Shown here: positions 60,013 through 64,000 of the stretch, one piece after another
How positions within the stretch are numbered: position 1 is the first letter of the stretch
How the letters are laid out: each line of letters opens with the position of its first letter
NCBI GenBank assembly: GCA_037951165.1
Contig: JBBDHG010000009.1
Span: forward strand, 12,550,501-12,614,500
Direction of reading: 5' to 3'
DNA length: 64,000 nucleotides
From: Lophius americanus
Taxonomy: Eukaryota; Chordata; Actinopteri; Lophiiformes; Lophiidae
The notes under the pieces: generated by a model
The model's database searches: none
Told to the model about the DNA's origin: nothing
Seen by the model: the letters and a program-made list of their open reading frames with translations, nothing else
Made by a program: the position numbers and the translations under genes

Positions 60013-60139
60013 ATAAAGCTCTTTTAGAGTAATAGTTAATACAACCAAGCAAATGTCCATTACGGTCTCTTGCATCCAAACGAAATTATCTCACCCCATT
60101 AAAAGATGCATGATATCACGGAATTAACATCCCCACCAC

Positions 60140-60640
60140 CCCTGCGTCCGCCACAGACCCTTGGGGTTAACGCAATAACTCAAAAATGATTTTCTTGATC
60201 ATTTTCAGGGTGTATGCCCCTGTACACCTTAGTACGAGGAAGAACTGGGTTGATTTTGGGAGAGGTCAGTTGTATATTTGCGACAGTAGGGGGAGCTTTA
60301 TCTCCAAAGGTTTTCAGACTGTCATTTCACAAGCATTGATCCAAATTTTGTGCATATGAATCAACGTGAGGGTATTTACCTTTAATAGCTATAACATATT
60401 TCACTCTAATAGTTCATATTTTACACACTAGGAGAAGCTTTTTTCTGCGAAAAACACAATTTTCAAACATATCATAACTTACATAACTTGCCTAACCGTT
60501 GGTTTGATTTAGTCCAATTTGATACATATGAATGAATTCAGGTATTTCTATCTTGTTTGTATGATACAGTGCTTTATTTTAATTGTTCCTATTTTAAACA
60601 CTAGGGGGACCCTTTTTCTTTTGTTTTATGTTTTCAGACC
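60140..60640 (+). mobile_element. unassigned dispersed repeat, copy 2
   Basis: Collinear with the reverse complement of 46250-46620, and longer: it keeps an extra 'aggaga' and 'TCACTCTAATAGTTCATATT' part. The phrase 'agt..tattttacacactagg' appears twice (about 60406-60432 and 60581-60608), so the family itself may contain an internal duplication. Confidence 0.7.
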
Positions 60641-62929
60641 TAAGGTCACATTTTAATTTGAGGAGGTCAATCAGGGGGAATGCTTGTATGATGAAGAGGT
60701 TATGGGCCTTTTCAGGGATATACCCTTGCTGTCGGAGACGGCAGGTCTAGTTTACTCTGTATGCCGCGCTTTGTCCCAACGTCAACCGTGATAGACTGAT
60801 ATCAAACCCCATCAACCACTGTAGAAATAAAAATTAAAGAGAGTTAAATGAAACACAAGACAATGACAATAAGGTCAGAACATAGAATAAGCGTACAGCA
60901 CATACCAATTTTGCCTGATCGTAAACTAAGAGTGGGTTGGATGTTATTTGGATTGATGCATCAAACAATCATGAGATGTTGGGATTTTCAGACTCACATA
61001 GCTTCCAAACAGAGAGAGACTTAGGACGTCAGATTATTGCTGTTAACAAGACCTTGGTTATCTTTTTGGTCTTATCTTTGGTTATTGTAAAAATGTGAAA
61101 TGCAAAGCAGCAGCTCTCAATTACATTTAATAGACATAGATGAGCAAACATAAATTGGTGTCATTTTATAGGTGTCTTAAATTGAGTAGTAGTGGTCTTA
61201 GGCTTACCATAAGGTAAACAGTCTATTTCCTGTGGTGCGATAATGTGCTCCAGCCGGGATATTCAATTGAGACAAATTTAGGTATATCTCAAAGAAATTT
61301 GGTTTTATTTCTATTGGAAAACACGCTTGACAAGATAGTTCTTCTTTTTCAACAAAAAGTGAGACTCACCTCACATGAATAAGACTTTTTTTTTTATTAT
61401 TTCCAGAAATTCTTTTTTTGTAGTGCAGATGTTCCAATTGGATTTATGTGTATGTTCTTCCACATGAAATGTATTAGTTGTATCAATATATTTGTTATCT
61501 CAAATCAAAGCTGGAATGTGGAATGTCAGATGTCTCTTTGTGGCAGGTCAAGCTCTGAATAAATGCCATTTATTTCAAAAGGCTTTTATTTCAAATAACC
61601 TTTTGAAATAAATGCTCTGAACTGCATGAATACGTTTTGGGACTCTGTTTGATGCAGTTCAGAAAACGTCATATATGATATTATGTCATTTATGCCTTGT
61701 TAAAAAAAGGTATTCTTAAAGGGTAGAAAATAATTGTTCCCATTAATTCTGTTTCCTGTTGTTATTATAGTTTCTGTCCTGAATATTTCTAAGCTCTTTT
61801 GGACCTTTGGAACTTACAAAGCAATGATGAAAACTTTAAATGGAATGCTCTTTTTGTGTCGGTCATTTGAATTTCACTACAAATAAAGACCTTGAAGAAT
61901 TTGAAGAGATGAGCTGAGACCACATTGTTGTCTAAAATGATATTGATTTTGTAAATCACAGAATAAGTTTGCAGATGCTACAAAGAAAGCCGAACCCTCA
62001 GCTCAGAATTAGCCTATAAGAAACCGCCATAACAAAAGAGTCACAAAGATTAAAAGCTATGAAATATGCTCATGTTCAGCTTATTTTTTGTTACAAAATG
62101 CCGGTTTCAATACATTTAACTAATCTAATGCTTTCCTACTTACGACTTATGTCCAGTATTACATTACAGAAAGTTCTGACGACAAATCTTAAACAATTAC
62201 ATCCAAGATAACTTTTATTCATATTTCGGCTTTTTCATATAACTTAATTTGCCATGTTATAATTTTAATATATGTTGTTGAAGCTTCAAACTGACCAGCC
62301 GCCACTGGTGTATACTAATATCTTGGCCTTTGCCTTGATTTTCTTAGTTTTCTATGTCCAGGCAGTATAAAAGTGGTAAACCTTAAAACGTAGAGATCAG
62401 ATCATCAGGGATTAGGGAACAATTGTGAAACCATAATTCTTCAGTTGCACTCGTTCTGAATGAGGTTTGTTTCTCTCAATCTAAAACACTCTTGTTTTTG
62501 TAGAGAAATTATATTATACAATAACCAATATAGAGTCTTACACTATCAATATGATGCAAATATTTACAAAAATCGACAGTAGAAAAAATAAATTTTAACT
62601 AATTTTTTCAAAAATTGCAATTGCCGAGTTTGAACACCTTAGAATCATGACTATCAATTATTTTAAAGTCTTCACTTTTTCTTCTGTATATTAATCCTCA
62701 GTGAAAAGTTCATGGCACAGAAGGCTTTCCAAATAGTTTAACAACAACCGCAGCATTAGTCCTTACAACAGCAATATAGAAAGAGCGCAGGTAAGTCACC
62801 TGGCACCAGACCTAAAATAATTTGATGTCTGTGGAATGAGACGCAAGAGAAATGTGTTTGTGCGCTGGGTAATTTGCATGATAGAATAACCTTCCTTCTG
62901 TTTGGTGGGGAAAAAAAGAGCTAATGTAT
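60641..62929. other. non-coding stretch, no gene seen
   Basis: AT-rich, no supported gene. It has a 15-bp inverted repeat at 61568-61613. Confidence 0.4.
61568..61613. repeat. 15-bp perfect inverted repeat
   Basis: ATTTATTTCAAAAGG (61568-61582) pairs exactly with 61599-61613. The spacer holds another 'TTTATTTCAAA' copy. Confidence 0.85.
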
Positions 62930-64000
62930 TCAGTGTATTTGTGGTCATGCTTCGCAGTTTTTATCACCTAGAGACTAGCATTAAATCACCTCACTGGGGG
63001 AATGAGTCGCAGGAACGGTGAAAAAGAATGTAGCAGCCTCTGAATCTAATGAATTCCTGGGAGAATAAACACGCCTTTGAATAAAGCCCTAATCACGAAT
63101 TAAGTGGTTGTTGCCATCGTACCTTTGTAGAACGTACCCACAGACACCAACCGGTGAATGTGTGTGTTCAAATTATTTCCCCAGCTGAATGCAACAATGA
63201 AAAAAAGATAAGAGGTAAGCTACCCAGTCCTCAGCCAGTCCATGTTTAAAGATAGGACATGGCTCATTTCCAATCTAATCCCTTATTTCAATCCCGGCTT
63301 CATTTGCTCTTTGCAGACCGCGGCTTCAAGGGGTCGAACTGAAATAACATGGAAGGTGTCCACGGCCAAAGAAGGTCACCTCTGGCTTTCCTTCTTGTAG
63401 TCGAGATCCATCAAATAAGCTTTGTGAGGATAGCATTATGATGAATTACCTGATTCACTATATGAAAAGGAACCAGTCACAAAGGGGTTCGCTATGAGCT
63501 GCCTGCTCATAATTAAGTTTTTTCTGTACGAACATCGGCCCGCAGACTTGCTTGACTGAGCGAGTTGGAGCAACCAGTAGAGCAAAGACTGGGGCAAGTT
63601 TTTCTCGGCGTATAATCCCACTGAGCCTTCTTTGAAGGAGTTCTTATACCAGGAAGGTGGAGAGGGCAGATTTTAATCAATACAGGAAAACAAGGGGCTC
63701 AGGGGACGTGAGGAGCCTACCAGTTAAGATGAAGATTAAACACCTCTGTCTAAAACACACTCAGCTCATGTCAGAAAGCCCGGCTAACTTCAAATCCATC
63801 TATCAAAACGGCATCAAACTGTGTTTTTCTAACAAAGCAATGTTAAATGACATGTATTCTCCCCTACAGCTGTAGGTGAGCAAGTGGATCATAAATCATA
63901 GCAGACAAAGCTCAGCTTGACCTCTAAACGGTTGTGTATCAGGCTATTCTGATTCACCGTAGAAATCTCCTGGCCACAGTCGGTAAACTTACTTTATCTG
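62930..64000. promoter_or_regulatory. candidate conserved non-coding block(s)
   Basis: Repeat-free DNA of mixed composition to the right edge, with TAAT/ATTA-rich parts such as 'ctaatgaattcctggg' and GC-richer parts such as 'gcagaccgcggcttcaagg'. No exon-like frame. The frame at 63657-63875 has no domain. Regulatory function is a guess from texture. Confidence 0.25.

Noticed and set aside
1..64000. Known microRNA such as miR-190, which lies in a TLN2 intron in mammals
   Set aside because: I did not see its mature sequence on either strand when reading; a computed search would settle it.

Overview
The window looks like a vertebrate, most likely a ray-finned (percomorph-type) fish. It is AT-rich and almost gene-free, with many (CA/GT)n, (AT)n and minisatellite tracts. 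It carries relics of repeats typical of teleosts: L2/Rex1-like LINE pieces, a BEL/Pao fragment, a tRNA-headed SINE, MITEs, and a widespread fish repeat with the 'GGAGCCTATCCCAGCTGA' and 'TTTGGACTGTGGGA' motifs. There is no bacterial-style gene packing, no CRISPR array and no operon. Only one protein-coding gene is firmly supported.

That gene lies on the plus strand at 19152-20498 and encodes a 448-residue C2CD4-family protein, closest by motif memory to C2CD4A/B. It has a candidate promoter and non-coding first exon just upstream (about 18770-19005), a 119-bp intron (19006-19124), the whole coding sequence in the second exon, and poly(A) signals from 20660. About 3 kb upstream is a CpG-rich island (about 15780-16262) with a strong minus-strand splice donor at 16010/16009. 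It may be the non-coding first exon and promoter of a divergent gene running to the left. In mammals C2CD4A/B sit between VPS13C and TLN2, but nothing here proves which neighbour this is.

Layout: 1-15 kb is non-coding, with LINE tails, one decayed minus-strand reverse-transcriptase relic (11340-12275) and minisatellites. 15.8-21 kb is the CpG island and the c2cd4 gene. 21.5-34.8 kb is the repeat-rich part: two MITEs, a SINE, an acidic orphan reading frame at 25.25 kb, and a nested cluster at 28.4-31.9 kb holding a LINE fragment, a BEL/Pao protease-region fragment with an inverted second copy, and several short tandem repeats. 34.8-51 kb is mostly single-copy non-coding DNA with blocks that look like conserved non-coding elements, which would fit a regulatory gene desert. 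51.4-53.8 kb holds three LINE fragments in mixed orientation. 54-64 kb is non-coding again, with a tandem repeat at 57.8 kb and a second copy of a dispersed family first seen at 46.3 kb.

I found no convincing new biological system. The most unusual structures are the BEL/Pao inverted cluster, the 81-nt-arm hairpin at 45.8-46.0 kb, and the candidate divergent first exon. All family calls come from reading translations and recalling motifs; no database search was run.
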